A stretch of DNA of 64,000 nt from Dysgonomonas mossii DSM 22836 (GCF_000213575.1 NZ_GL892009.1:124001-188000); one strand, 5' to 3'. Shown: positions 9,626 to 17,877, numbered from the stretch's first letter. Translations and numbers: made by a program. The notes: generated by a model not told the origin, from the sequence alone.

Positions 9626-10099
9626 TTACTTCAAAGGAATACGTAATTCCACAACCCATGGAGCATTAGGGTCTTGAACGTCGCCGGCACAACTCAGATA
9701 TAACTCATAGTGATCTCTTGAGTCACATTCATATCCTTTTTCGTTAATATCAACATATACCTTCTTCCAGGCTTCATCATATTCACCCATCGTTACTTCT
9801 ACCTGCATTACGTAATACTTACCTCCGCTTATTGTATAGCGTTTCATCCCATTTTCGGGTTCGATGCCCGAAAGATCTTCCAAACAGGCTTCCGAACGTA
9901 ATTTTTCGACAGGGGTATTCATCGGGTCGTCATGATAAACTCCGGCCATTTTAGGAGATGCCTCCCAAAGATTATTGGCTCCTGCCCATGCGGCCAATTT
10001 CTCAAATACGTTTCCAATACCTGAATAATCTCCTGTATGCGAAATTGCAATTGTCTTTATCTGTTCGAGATTCTTTATCTCTGTACTATTTATTTTCAT
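9626..10099 (-). CDS. GyrI-like small-molecule-binding domain protein
   Basis: A stand-alone GyrI-like/AraC effector-binding domain of 157 residues. The family binds hydrophobic or cationic small molecules and, in SbmC/GyrI, protects gyrase. Typical segments are the opening IKTIAISHTGDYSGIGNVFE, then PKMAGVYHDDP, GGKYYVMQVE, and the closing VVELRIPLK. Its ATG overlaps the stop codon of the WYL regulator by four bases (ATGA), so the two are translationally coupled and probably act together, for example as a ligand binder paired with a regulator. Confidence 0.82.
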   Translation of the reverse strand: MKINSTEIKNLEQIKTIAISHTGDYSGIGNVFEKLAAWAGANNLWEASPKMAGVYHDDPMNTPVEKLRSEACLEDLSGIEPENGMKRYTISGGKYYVMQVEVTMGEYDEAWKKVYVDINEKGYECDSRDHYELYLSCAGDVQDPNAPWVVELRIPLK

Positions 10100-11037
10100 A
10101 AGTCTAATTTTTCAATAATTTGTTTAATAATCTCTTTTATTTCAACGGGTTTAACAACCGTTGTCGTATCGGCATTAGCCAATACCCATCTAGCCAGTCC
10201 TTCAAGTGAATATGCCATGTAAGTTTGTTCTATCCGTCCATCTGCGAGCTCTTTTTCTTCGGTCAGTCCCATAAAATAGCATCTGTCGGCAAAATGTTTA
10301 GAAACCTCTTTACTTGTATGTAAAACAACTTCGGTCAAACATTGCGGATCATCACATCCGAGAAGCGATTCCAAAGGTGGATGAACTTTTGTATGTTTAT
10401 CTTCTGTTGTTTTTATGTTGCCGATGCGATCAAGCCTGAATATTCGGTAGTTTTTTCGTAAGTGACACCAAGCGGATAGATACCAGCGAGGGTACGAATA
10501 GGTTATGCCCACAGCTTCCAAAGCTCTTCTGGTCTTACTATCGTCTGCATTCGTGTAATCTACTTCTATAACCAACTTATCGTTTATACTATTTAATATT
10601 GTTTGCATTATATTCGGTAGACTTTCTCCCGCATTCCGACTTTTATATACTGCTATACTGTCGTCCATATCGTGGAGATATTTCTTATCCACAGATCGTA
10701 AAGCAGCACGTATTTTATCCATTCCCTGACGAAAGTAATTGCTGTTTTGGGTATCGGTAAGTTGCTCGATAATTTTTTCGGCTGTCAGGAAAGCAATTGC
10801 TTCCTCTTTTGTAAACATGAGTGAAGGTAGCCTGTAGCCTTCTATTAAAGAATAACCGACTCCCGAATTTCCGCATATCGGCACTCCTGCTTCAGACAAA
10901 GTGTGCATGTCCCGATAGATGGTACGCAGGCTCACGTCGAAGCGTTTTGCCATTTCGGATGCTTTGACAACCGGCCGAGACTGTAATTGTATGAGCAGTG
11001 CCGATATGCGATCAAGTCGGTTTAATTCTTTATTCAT
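10096..11037 (-). CDS. YafY-type transcriptional regulator (HTH plus WYL domain)
   Basis: A DNA-binding regulator of 313 residues. Residues about 6-62 form a DeoR/HTH_11-type winged helix (LDRISALLIQLQSRPVVKAS, FDVSLRTIYRDMHTLSEAGV). Residues about 140-310 form the WYL ligand/oligonucleotide-sensing domain (VDYTNADDSKTRR, YSYPRWYLSAWCHLRKNYRIF). It follows the VOC gene by nine bases and is coupled to the GyrI-like gene. A palindrome upstream of the VOC gene is the natural candidate for its operator, implying autoregulation of the cluster. Confidence 0.88.
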   Translation of the reverse strand: MNKELNRLDRISALLIQLQSRPVVKASEMAKRFDVSLRTIYRDMHTLSEAGVPICGNSGVGYSLIEGYRLPSLMFTKEEAIAFLTAEKIIEQLTDTQNSNYFRQGMDKIRAALRSVDKKYLHDMDDSIAVYKSRNAGESLPNIMQTILNSINDKLVIEVDYTNADDSKTRRALEAVGITYSYPRWYLSAWCHLRKNYRIFRLDRIGNIKTTEDKHTKVHPPLESLLGCDDPQCLTEVVLHTSKEVSKHFADRCYFMGLTEEKELADGRIEQTYMAYSLEGLARWVLANADTTTVVKPVEIKEIIKQIIEKLDL

Positions 11038-11046
11038 GTTCTCATT

Positions 11047-11451
11047 TTATTCTATAATCAATGCCCAAAGTACGCCAAATTTATCGATAATTTCGGCATA
11101 AAGCTTGGCATAAGGTGGTTGGCCAAGTTCACATTTTATTTGTCCACCCACACCCAATTTAGAGTAAATATCTTTCAGTTGTTGCTCGGTGTCGCAAAAT
11201 ATAGTGAGTGTATACCCCAGAGAGCCAAAGTTAGCCTTGGTATCTGGTAAAAGATCGGCCATGCTGATAGAACAGCCATTAAAGTCAAGATCGGAATGGA
11301 TTATCTTGTCTTTGTATTCGACAGGACTTTCCATTGCCTGATATTCTCCATAGCGAAAAATTTCTCCGACTTTTCCATTAAATACTCCGGTATAGAAGTT
11401 GAGAGCTTCTTCTGCATTGCCATTAAATGACAGGTAAGGTTTAATTTTCAT
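11047..11451 (-). CDS. VOC superfamily (PhnB/glyoxalase-like) protein
   Basis: A 134-residue vicinal-oxygen-chelate fold protein of the PhnB-like group, formerly annotated as 3-demethylubiquinone methyltransferase. Its opening MKIKPYLSFNGNAEEALNFY, the middle DLDFNGCSISMADLL and the end AEIIDKFGVLWALIIE (W in place of the usual W-Q) are typical. The open frame extends further upstream, but the family start and the promoter both favour the ATG at 11451. Substrate unknown; metal ligands in this group are often lost. First gene of the leftward five-gene cluster. Confidence 0.85.
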   Translation of the reverse strand: MKIKPYLSFNGNAEEALNFYTGVFNGKVGEIFRYGEYQAMESPVEYKDKIIHSDLDFNGCSISMADLLPDTKANFGSLGYTLTIFCDTEQQLKDIYSKLGVGGQIKCELGQPPYAKLYAEIIDKFGVLWALIIE

Positions 11452-11481
11452 AATTCTTATATTTTTAAATTTAACACAATG

Positions 11482-11516
11482 CAAATGTATCACCCCATTA
11501 TGACAACAGTATGTCA
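11482..11516 (-). promoter_or_regulatory. Promoter and palindromic operator candidate for the VOC-WYL-GyrI cluster
   Basis: The minus strand has TACATTTG (11489-11482), a match to the -7 consensus, 30 bases before the VOC start codon. Just upstream, TGACA (11501-11505) and TGTCA (11512-11516) form a perfect inverted repeat with six bases between, placed over the -33 region. That position fits repression by the neighbouring YafY-type regulator; the link is inference. Confidence 0.5.
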
Positions 11517-11684
11517 ACAAGTTTTTTTATTCCCAAAATATATAAATAGAGAAAAGAATAGGGTGCAGTGAAAACATAAATTAGCATTTAGAATCTTTTA
11601 AATTCAGTACAAATAAGTTGAGTGAATAATTAATGTTTCTATGAAAGATCCTGTTAAATTTATATTTATTTATCAGATTATAGT

Positions 11685-11692
11685 TAATTTTG
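11685..11692 (+). promoter_or_regulatory. Putative -7 element upstream of the 151-aa lipoprotein gene
   Basis: TAATTTTG fits TAnnTTTG and lies 81 bases before the ATG at 11774. No convincing -33 element is seen, so support is modest. Confidence 0.35.
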
Positions 11693-11773
11693 TGTGTTTT
11701 TGAATAAAAATAGTATTTTATTAATATCCCATGGTTTATGGATCTAAAGTTAACTACTAAAAAATAAATTCTA

Positions 11774-12229
11774 ATGAAAAATATAAAAGTAGGTTTATGT
11801 CAATGTCTTGTGTTAATTCTTACAGCTTTTGTCTTCTTTTCATGCAGTGAAGATGACGCCCCAGAGCAAAAGGCGGATTACAATTTACTTGGAATAACCT
11901 CCGTTACGATTAACGGTAGCCACATTCCTGTCAAAGCTGATGGCGTATTACTTGATTTAACTGATTCTAAAGATATAGTAGGAACAGGATTCCTGAGTGA
12001 ACCGAATAAAAAATATTTTGAAGTAGAATATGCTATATTGACTAAAGATTTATCAGCCTCTTCTGTGGAGATACAGAGCAAATATCCGGACGTATCTATA
12101 AGTATATCTCATGTAGTTACTAGTCCATCTGTAATTACATGGATAGTTAAGATTACAAGAGAAGGTTACTCAGAATCAGTTATATATAATCTGTCTTTTT
12201 TTGATCCAAGTTTAAATCAGGTGTTTTAA
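11774..12229 (+). CDS. Uncharacterised lipoprotein
   Basis: A 151-residue exported protein with a type II signal peptide: a hydrophobic stretch (CLVLILTAFVFF) ends in the lipobox FFSC at about 22-25, after which the mature protein starts CSEDDAPEQ. The negatively charged residues after the cysteine recall the Bacteroidetes surface-lipoprotein export signal. The remainder looks like a beta-sandwich of immunoglobulin type (LLGITSVTINGSHIPVKADG, then alternating strands). I cannot name a family. It stands alone between the leftward VOC cluster and the RNA-repair operon. Confidence 0.75.
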   Translation: MKNIKVGLCQCLVLILTAFVFFSCSEDDAPEQKADYNLLGITSVTINGSHIPVKADGVLLDLTDSKDIVGTGFLSEPNKKYFEVEYAILTKDLSASSVEIQSKYPDVSISISHVVTSPSVITWIVKITREGYSESVIYNLSFFDPSLNQVF

Positions 12230-12334
12230 GAATGCTAATGCTTAATTAGTCTTTAATAACAATTATGCTTTGGTGCTATAATTAAAATTTAATGCCAATT
12301 TATTCTAAAAATTTATTAATTCAAAAATCTGTTA

Positions 12335-12342
12335 TATATTTG
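12335..12342 (+). promoter_or_regulatory. Promoter -7 element for the structured RNA and rtcB operon
   Basis: TATATTTG exactly fits TAnnTTTG. Transcription would begin near 12350, at the left boundary of the structured region. No clear -33 TTG is present. No other comparable match is seen between here and rtcB. Confidence 0.5.
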
Positions 12343-12349
12343 CATGCGA

Positions 12350-12780
12350 AAATAGAATACTAACCCTTAAAAAAATAGAGAAAGGGTACAATTATGTTGG
12401 TCAAAAAATAATATACACGCAAAGAAACTAATGAGACTTATCGGGATGATGAGTCTGACAGCAATCTAAATCTGAATAGAAAAACGGCTGCACAAAGACG
12501 CTGGTTAGTTTCACAATCAAATAAAAATTTATAACTAATGCTGATACATCAGCCACGAAAGGGATTTTTTATGTCCTTATAGCTGCACTGTATCGCAACA
12601 AATTATCATGGGCAATCTTGCTGCTAAGCAAGACTGAACCTATATGCTGTAACATTCCTTCTCGCAGATGGAAAATCAGGTGAATCTGTACGGCTCACGA
12701 CAGAAAGTTGAGACAGCCGCAAAAGGAATCATATAGGCTCTGGTTTGAGATTTGTAGCCTAGGTTACGAATCACTCGATC
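12350..12780 (+). ncRNA. Candidate structured RNA or long 5' leader of the rtcB-prfH-ligase operon
   Basis: About 430 bases without an open reading frame, richer in G+C than the other intergenic stretches here. Long complementary pairs are visible: GAAACTAA (12424-12431) with TTAGTTTC (12505-12512), enclosing AGACT/AGTCT; hairpin GCTGA-TACA-TCAGC (12540-12553); AAGGG/TCCTT (12559-12578); TCTTGC/GCAAGA (12616-12633); and CCTATATG (12639-12646) with CATATAGG (12730-12737), continued after a bulge by ATTCCTT (12654-12660) with AAGGAAT (12723-12729). That last helix encloses CAGAT/ATCTG and CGGCT/AGCCG hairpins. A final hairpin GTAGC/GTTAC ends 13 bases before the rtcB ATG. I do not recognise it as RNase P, tmRNA, 6S, SRP or a group I/II intron. 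It may be an independent RNA or a regulatory leader. Confidence 0.6.
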
Positions 12781-14214
12781 ATGATAATGGAGAAATATAA
12801 CAAAGAAATAACATTAATGAGCATACGACTTAAAGAATTAAGTAAAATAGGATATACCAACATTGTTGCACGAAGCCTTGCTTTAGGTATTATTAGTAAA
12901 CATTGCAAACACAGTACAAAAGATGAGGTTTTGGCAATATTAAGCGATTTGTTACAATATCCTGATAAATACAAAACAAATGAAATCTGGAGTAGGCTGG
13001 CTGAGCATTTTTCTCCTATTATGGAAGAGAAACAATTCTCTGTTTACAACTTGCTCGATGAGCCATTAACATTTAAAACTTACGGAGGGAAGTTTATCGA
13101 TAGCCTAGCCAAACAGCAAATGGAATTGGCTATGCGATTGCCTGTAACTCTTGCAGGGGCTTTGATGCCTGATGCTCATGCCGGATATGGCTTGCCTATT
13201 GGCGGAGTGTTGGCTGTAGAGAACGCTGTAATACCCTATGCTGTAGGGGTTGATATCGGTTGTCGAATGAGCCTGACTGTATTCGATGCCAAAGCTGATT
13301 ATTTGACACGTTACTCGCATCAGATAAAAGAAGCGTTGAAAGAGTACACTCATTTTGGAATGGAAGGTGGATTAACTTTTCAGCAAGAACATGAGGTGCT
13401 GGACCGAAAAGAGTTTCAAATGACCGATCTGCTGAAAAAGCTTCAAGGAAAAGCAGTGCGTCAGTTAGGAACTTCGGGTGGGGGAAATCACTTTGTGGAA
13501 TTTGGCGAAATAGAATTGATGGAAAATAATGTATTAAAGCTTCCGGCAGGACAATATTTAGCATTACTTTCTCATTCCGGCTCTCGAGGCATGGGTGCTA
13601 AAATAGCCAAACATTATAGCCAAGTGGCACGTGATGTTTGTCTATTGCCTCGCGAAGCTCAACATTTTGCATGGCTGGGCTTGGATACCGATGCAGGACA
13701 AGAATATTGGATGAGTATGAATCTTGCCGGAGACTTTGCTCAAGCTTGCCACGAGCGGATACATATAAATCTGAGTAAAGCACTCGGATTGAAAGCGATC
13801 GGTAATGTAAATAATCACCACAATTTTGCTTGGCGCGAAGAAATCTCTCCCAATCGATATGCTATTGTACACCGCAAGGGTGCTACTCCTGCAGCAAAGG
13901 GTGTAGCAGGATTCATTCCGGGAAGTATGGCTACTGCAGGTTATCTGGTTTGTGGAAAAGGTGAAGTACAATCGCTTAATTCTGCTTCGCATGGAGCCGG
14001 AAGAGCCATGTCGCGCCAAAAGGCAAAAGAGCAGTTCACACAATCGGCCTTGAAGAAATTGCTTCAACAGCAACAGGTAACGCTCATTGGAGGTAGTGTA
14101 GAAGAAATACCATTGGCATACAAAGACATCGACCGTGTGATGCCGGCACAAGAATCGTTAGTAGAAATTCAAGGCAAATTTATGCCACGAATAGTAAGAA
14201 TGAACAGAGAGTAG
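12781..14214 (+). CDS. rtcB: RtcB family RNA ligase (RNA-splicing ligase)
   Basis: RtcB joins 2',3'-cyclic-phosphate or 3'-phosphate RNA ends to 5'-OH ends using GTP and manganese. All hallmark residues are present in 477 residues: Asp158 and Cys161 in VGVDIGCRM, His237 in GGGNHF, His265 in HSGSRG, His346/347 in NVNNHHNF, and the guanylate-accepting His404 in SASHGAGR. DAHAGYGLPIGG (131-142) is also typical. The first 90 residues are a helical N-terminal extension. No archease or RtcA/RtcR gene is nearby; instead prfH follows after seven bases. This is the arrangement described for the RtcB-PrfH systems that repair and rescue ribosomes damaged in the 16S decoding centre. An in-frame ATG at 12787 is an alternative start. 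Confidence 0.95.
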   Translation: MIMEKYNKEITLMSIRLKELSKIGYTNIVARSLALGIISKHCKHSTKDEVLAILSDLLQYPDKYKTNEIWSRLAEHFSPIMEEKQFSVYNLLDEPLTFKTYGGKFIDSLAKQQMELAMRLPVTLAGALMPDAHAGYGLPIGGVLAVENAVIPYAVGVDIGCRMSLTVFDAKADYLTRYSHQIKEALKEYTHFGMEGGLTFQQEHEVLDRKEFQMTDLLKKLQGKAVRQLGTSGGGNHFVEFGEIELMENNVLKLPAGQYLALLSHSGSRGMGAKIAKHYSQVARDVCLLPREAQHFAWLGLDTDAGQEYWMSMNLAGDFAQACHERIHINLSKALGLKAIGNVNNHHNFAWREEISPNRYAIVHRKGATPAAKGVAGFIPGSMATAGYLVCGKGEVQSLNSASHGAGRAMSRQKAKEQFTQSALKKLLQQQQVTLIGGSVEEIPLAYKDIDRVMPAQESLVEIQGKFMPRIVRMNRE

Positions 14215-14221
14215 ATTTATT

Positions 14222-14842
14222 ATGAATAATAAAATATACTTACAAATAACATCGGGGCGAGGTCCGGCAGAATGTTGCCGGGCGGTAGCTCTGGTATTAG
14301 AAAAGATATTGAAGCAGGCCAGAGAACTGAAACTAGAAGCCGAAGTGTTGGAACGAGAGCAAGGTGAAATCAATCGCACGTTGTTTTCTGCGATTATCTC
14401 TTTGGAAGGAAACAAAATTGACGAAATTGTAAATGAATGGGAAGGTGTTATTCAATGGACGGCACAGAGCCCGTATCGTATTTATCACAAACGCAAAAAT
14501 TGGTTTGTGGGTGTTAAATCATTCACCCCCTCTGAGTTGAGCGATGTGGATATGAAATACATTACTTATCAAACTTTGCGTTCTTCGGGGGCAGGAGGTC
14601 AACATGTGAATAAAACAGAGACGGCAGTGAGAGCCATTCATAATCCTTCAGGACTTAGTGTTATAGCATCAGACCAACGTTCGCAACATCAGAATAAGAA
14701 ACTGGCAACCGAACGTTTACTGGTCAAACTATCGGCATGGACCGAAGAACAAATGATGCAGGAAGCTCAAAAGAATTGGGATAATCACAATTCGTTGGAA
14801 AGAGGAAATCCTGTGAAAGTAATTAAAGAACCATTAAACTAA
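14222..14842 (+). CDS. prfH: Peptide chain release factor homologue PrfH
   Basis: PrfH is a class I release-factor homologue that hydrolyses peptidyl-tRNA on ribosomes. At 206 residues it is much shorter than RF1/RF2 (about 360) and lacks their N-terminal domain. The catalytic loop SSGAGGQHVNKTETAVR (GGQ at 125-127) is intact. I see no RF1 PxT or RF2 SPF stop-codon recognition motif; the decoding part is reduced, as expected for PrfH. Known work on RtcB2-PrfH pairs indicates that PrfH frees nascent chains from ribosomes whose decoding centre has been cut so that RtcB can seal the RNA. Seven bases after rtcB and 12 before the ligase gene, so all three are surely one operon. Confidence 0.93.
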   Translation: MNNKIYLQITSGRGPAECCRAVALVLEKILKQARELKLEAEVLEREQGEINRTLFSAIISLEGNKIDEIVNEWEGVIQWTAQSPYRIYHKRKNWFVGVKSFTPSELSDVDMKYITYQTLRSSGAGGQHVNKTETAVRAIHNPSGLSVIASDQRSQHQNKKLATERLLVKLSAWTEEQMMQEAQKNWDNHNSLERGNPVKVIKEPLN

Positions 14843-14854
14843 ACAAATGAAATT

Positions 14855-15544
14855 ATGCAATCACAAAAATATGGTCGTACATATCATTTCCCTTTTTCGC
14901 CGGGAACAACTAGCGACGACCGATTTAATCATACGTACTGGCAAGATATTCAGAGAATAGAATGCATGGTGCATACAGAAAAGCTGGATGGCGAAAACAA
15001 CTGCTTGAACCAATTTGGAGTATTTGCCAGATCTCATGTTGCGCCAACTACATCTTCTTGGACAAGCCAATTGCGAGAACGATGGAATCTTCTGAAAAAT
15101 GACTTAGGAGATATCGAACTTTTTGGAGAAAACCTTTATGCAGTTCACTCCATTGAGTATAAACGCATCGAAGAATATTATTTTATTTTTGCCGTGCGCC
15201 AAATGGATAAATGGCTTTCGTGGGAAGAAGTGAAGTTTTATGCATCAATGTTCGATTTTCCGACAGTCCCCGAGTTGGCTGTTCAGACAACAGAAGGTTT
15301 AACACAAGAGTCATTACAGTTGGCTATCGAAAATTGGGCACAAGAACCAAGTGTATTTGGCTCATTGAATCCGTTTACGAGTGAAGATTGTACACGAGAG
15401 GGTGTTGTCACTCGCAATATTGGAGAATATCCCGTTACGGAATTTATGCATAATGTTTTCAAATACGTCCGCAAAGGTCATGTGAAAACCGATGAGCACT
15501 GGACTCGCAATTGGAAGCGGGCTAAGTTGGTATGGGAGCAATAG
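14855..15544 (+). CDS. ATP-type RNA ligase family protein (Rnl2/DraRnl-like nucleotidyltransferase)
   Basis: A 229-residue protein of the covalent nucleotidyltransferase superfamily. Motif I is TEKLDGEN with the lysine nucleophile at 43; a motif-III-like ELFGENLYAVHS lies near 88-99; motif IV REGVVTR is at 181-187; and a motif-V-like lysine segment occurs near 207-211. These fit the RNA ligase family that seals 3'-OH/5'-phosphate ends, the opposite chemistry to RtcB. It has no obvious OB-fold or other extra domain. Being third in the rtcB-prfH operon, it presumably adds a second sealing pathway for cleaved rRNA or tRNA. DNA ligase activity is unlikely given its small size. Confidence 0.88.
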   Translation: MQSQKYGRTYHFPFSPGTTSDDRFNHTYWQDIQRIECMVHTEKLDGENNCLNQFGVFARSHVAPTTSSWTSQLRERWNLLKNDLGDIELFGENLYAVHSIEYKRIEEYYFIFAVRQMDKWLSWEEVKFYASMFDFPTVPELAVQTTEGLTQESLQLAIENWAQEPSVFGSLNPFTSEDCTREGVVTRNIGEYPVTEFMHNVFKYVRKGHVKTDEHWTRNWKRAKLVWEQ

Positions 15545-15712
15545 CTTTATAATAAAGATGTATTTATTTCTTTTACCATGAAATATATTAAAGATTGAAA
15601 TTATAATAACTTTGTGTTTAACAAATCTGTTGAGGATAAATATCTGTTTAGAAAAGATTTTTTGTCGTCGAGGGAATAATGTAATAACCAATACTAATTG
15701 ATAAAAAAGAAG

Positions 15713-16255
15713 ATGACAGACTATATTTTGACAACTGACCGATTAGGATTAAGGCATTGGAAAGATTCAGATATTGAACCGTTTGCAGCAATGAATATGG
15801 ATAATGATGTTATGAGGTTTTTCCCTAAGCCTTTATCTTATTCAGAAACTCAGGGTTTTATAGATAGGATTAAGTTACACTTTGAGAAACATAATTTTGG
15901 ACTGTTTGTCGTTGAAGAAAAATCAACGAAAGAATTTATTGGATTTACCGGATTCTCCGTCCCTGCTTTTGATTCTTATTTTACGCCATGTGTAGAAATA
16001 GGTTGGAGGTTTAGAAAAGAATTTTGGAAAAAAGGATTCGCTACTGAAGCGGCAATAGCATGCCTTGATTATGGCTTTGATATTTTAAATTTCGATAAGA
16101 TTGTATCATTTACCTCTGTTCTAAATGTTGATTCTGAAAAAGTAATGAAGCGAATTGGTATGCATCTTCAAGGGTATTTTGATCATCCTAAAATAGAAAA
16201 AGAGAACCCTTTGTGCAAGCATGTTCTTTATGAAATTGAAAGACCAAATAGCTAG
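15713..16255 (+). CDS. GNAT acetyltransferase, RimJ/RimL type
   Basis: A 180-residue N-acetyltransferase of the ribosomal-protein-alanine acetyltransferase group. It opens TTDRLGLRHWKDSDIEPFAA, has FIGFTGFSVPAF and the acetyl-CoA segment GWRFRKEFWKKGFATEAA near residues 105-122, then IVSFTSVLNVDSEKVMKRIG, all standard. The ATG at 15713 is chosen over a TTG five codons upstream. The real substrate could be a protein amino terminus or a small amine. Separated by 168 bases from the RNA-ligase gene, so membership in that operon is uncertain. Confidence 0.87.
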   Translation: MTDYILTTDRLGLRHWKDSDIEPFAAMNMDNDVMRFFPKPLSYSETQGFIDRIKLHFEKHNFGLFVVEEKSTKEFIGFTGFSVPAFDSYFTPCVEIGWRFRKEFWKKGFATEAAIACLDYGFDILNFDKIVSFTSVLNVDSEKVMKRIGMHLQGYFDHPKIEKENPLCKHVLYEIERPNS

Positions 16256-16283
16256 TTTCGTTTAATTCCTTATCATTAAAAAA

Positions 16284-16997
16284 ATGGATAATATAGTAGA
16301 ACAGGTTCGTCAGGCATTGGCAATGAGTATTGATGAAAGTACACTTAATACAAGTTCCCGATTTTTCAAAGAGGGAGAAGCAGCTAAAGTACATGGTGTG
16401 CGAATGGGGGACGTCAGTAAAATAGCTAAGGAGAGTCTTAAACAGATGAAGGGGCTTTCTAAACAGGAAATATTCGACTTATGCGAAGAACTGTGGAAAT
16501 CCGGCTACTTGGAAGAATCGGTTGTTGCTTGCATTTGGGCCGAATCATTACATAAACAATATGAACCTACTGATTTTAAAACTTTCGAATATTGGGTGCA
16601 TAACTACGTTACTAACTGGGCTGATTGCGATACGCTCTGTAACCATACTATCGGTACATTCGTGATGATGTATCCCGAATACATATCTGAATTGAAAAAA
16701 TGGGCAAAATCTTCTAGCCGTTGGGTAAAGCGGGCAGCAGCCGTTACATTGATTATTCCTGCGCGCAAAGGTTTGTTCTTGGATGATGTTTTTGAGATTG
16801 CTGATATTCTGTTGTTAGATAAAGATGATCTGGTACAAAAAGGGTATGGGTGGATGCTAAAAGCAGCGAGTGAAACCTATCAGAAAAAAGTGTTTGATTA
16901 TGTGATGAAACATAAATCAGTAATGCCTCGTACAGCCTTGCGTTATGCTATAGAAAAAATGCCGGCAAACATGAAATCAGAGGCCATGAAAAAGTAA
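16284..16997 (+). CDS. AlkD-like DNA alkylation repair protein (HEAT-repeat)
   Basis: A 237-residue all-helical protein of the DNA alkylation repair family related to AlkD/AlkC glycosylases, which remove positively charged alkylated bases without base flipping. It begins EQVRQALAMSIDESTLNTSS and shows FKEGEAAKVHGVRMGDVSKI, VHNYVTNWADCDTLCNHTIG and KSSSRWVKRAAAVTLI, conserved in this family. The Trp and Asp in NWADCD correspond to the key groove residues of AlkD as I remember them. 28 bases after the GNAT gene and 19 before the next one. Confidence 0.87.
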   Translation: MDNIVEQVRQALAMSIDESTLNTSSRFFKEGEAAKVHGVRMGDVSKIAKESLKQMKGLSKQEIFDLCEELWKSGYLEESVVACIWAESLHKQYEPTDFKTFEYWVHNYVTNWADCDTLCNHTIGTFVMMYPEYISELKKWAKSSSRWVKRAAAVTLIIPARKGLFLDDVFEIADILLLDKDDLVQKGYGWMLKAASETYQKKVFDYVMKHKSVMPRTALRYAIEKMPANMKSEAMKK

Positions 16998-17016
16998 GGA
17001 TAATATTGAGTGATAT

Positions 17017-17877
17017 ATGGAAGAAATAAATGTAAAGTCCTTGAAAGATACACACTTCGATGTAATATGTGAAGCATTTAATCAAGCTTTTGCCAACTAT
17101 GAAGTACAAATGAATAAGGTGCAACTCCAAATCATGCTAAAAAGACGTGGGTTTGATCCTGAGTTATCGTTCGCTGCATTTGATGGAGATAAAATAGTTG
17201 CTTTCACTTTAAATGGAATTGGAGACTTCAAAAGAATACGCACAGCATACGATACAGGGACAGGAACTCTGAAAGAATATCGTGGGCAAGGTTTAGCTAC
17301 TCAGGTCTTTGGATATTCTATACCATATTTAAGAGAAGCCGGAATTAAACAATACCTACTGGAAGTGTTGCAGCACAACACAAAAGCAGTTTCCGTATAC
17401 AGAAATCTTGGATTTGAAGTAACTCGAGAATTCTATTATTCGATGCAAACAAACGAGCATATAAGCAACCTTATAAAAGAATCAGATACTTTATATTCTG
17501 TTAAACGGATAAGTATCGATCAATTGGATTTTTTTACTAAATTTTGGGATTTTACTCCTTCGTGGCAGAATAGTTTTGAATCTATACAGCGGGCTGTTGA
17601 TGATTTTATTTGTTTGGGAGTATTTGTCGATGGACGAATAGTCGGATACTGTGTTTTCGAACCTATATCGGGAGATCTTACTCAAATAGCTGTTGACAAA
17701 AAATATAGGAGTAAAGGGATTGCATCACTATTACTAAAAGAGATTTTAAATTTGAATAAAAATTCGATTCTGAAAATTGTGAATACGGATGTAGCATGTG
17801 ATTCGATTGCAAATTTTATAAAAGCAAAGAATCTTGAAGTGAAAGGAAAACAATTCGAAATGATCAGAAAAATTTAA
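17017..17877 (+). CDS. Tandem GNAT acetyltransferase
   Basis: A 286-residue protein with two GNAT folds. The first (about 1-150) has the acetyl-CoA loop EYRGQGLATQVFGYSIPYL and NTKAVSVYRNLGFEVTREF. The second (about 155-286) has GVFVDGRIVGYCVFEPISGD, VDKKYRSKGIASLLLKEIL. Both binding loops (R-G-x-G-L-A and R-x-K-G-I-A) are present, so both halves may bind acetyl-CoA. Substrate unknown. Closely spaced after the AlkD-like gene, so probably one transcript. Confidence 0.85.
   Translation: MEEINVKSLKDTHFDVICEAFNQAFANYEVQMNKVQLQIMLKRRGFDPELSFAAFDGDKIVAFTLNGIGDFKRIRTAYDTGTGTLKEYRGQGLATQVFGYSIPYLREAGIKQYLLEVLQHNTKAVSVYRNLGFEVTREFYYSMQTNEHISNLIKESDTLYSVKRISIDQLDFFTKFWDFTPSWQNSFESIQRAVDDFICLGVFVDGRIVGYCVFEPISGDLTQIAVDKKYRSKGIASLLLKEILNLNKNSILKIVNTDVACDSIANFIKAKNLEVKGKQFEMIRKI

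Noticed and set aside
12660-12720. CACGACAGAA and GTACGGCTC words resembling parts of RNase P RNA or group II intron domain V
   Set aside because: The essential companion motifs (GAGGAAAGUC for RNase P; the complete AGC-containing domain V stem and an intron-encoded protein) are missing, so the match is treated as chance.
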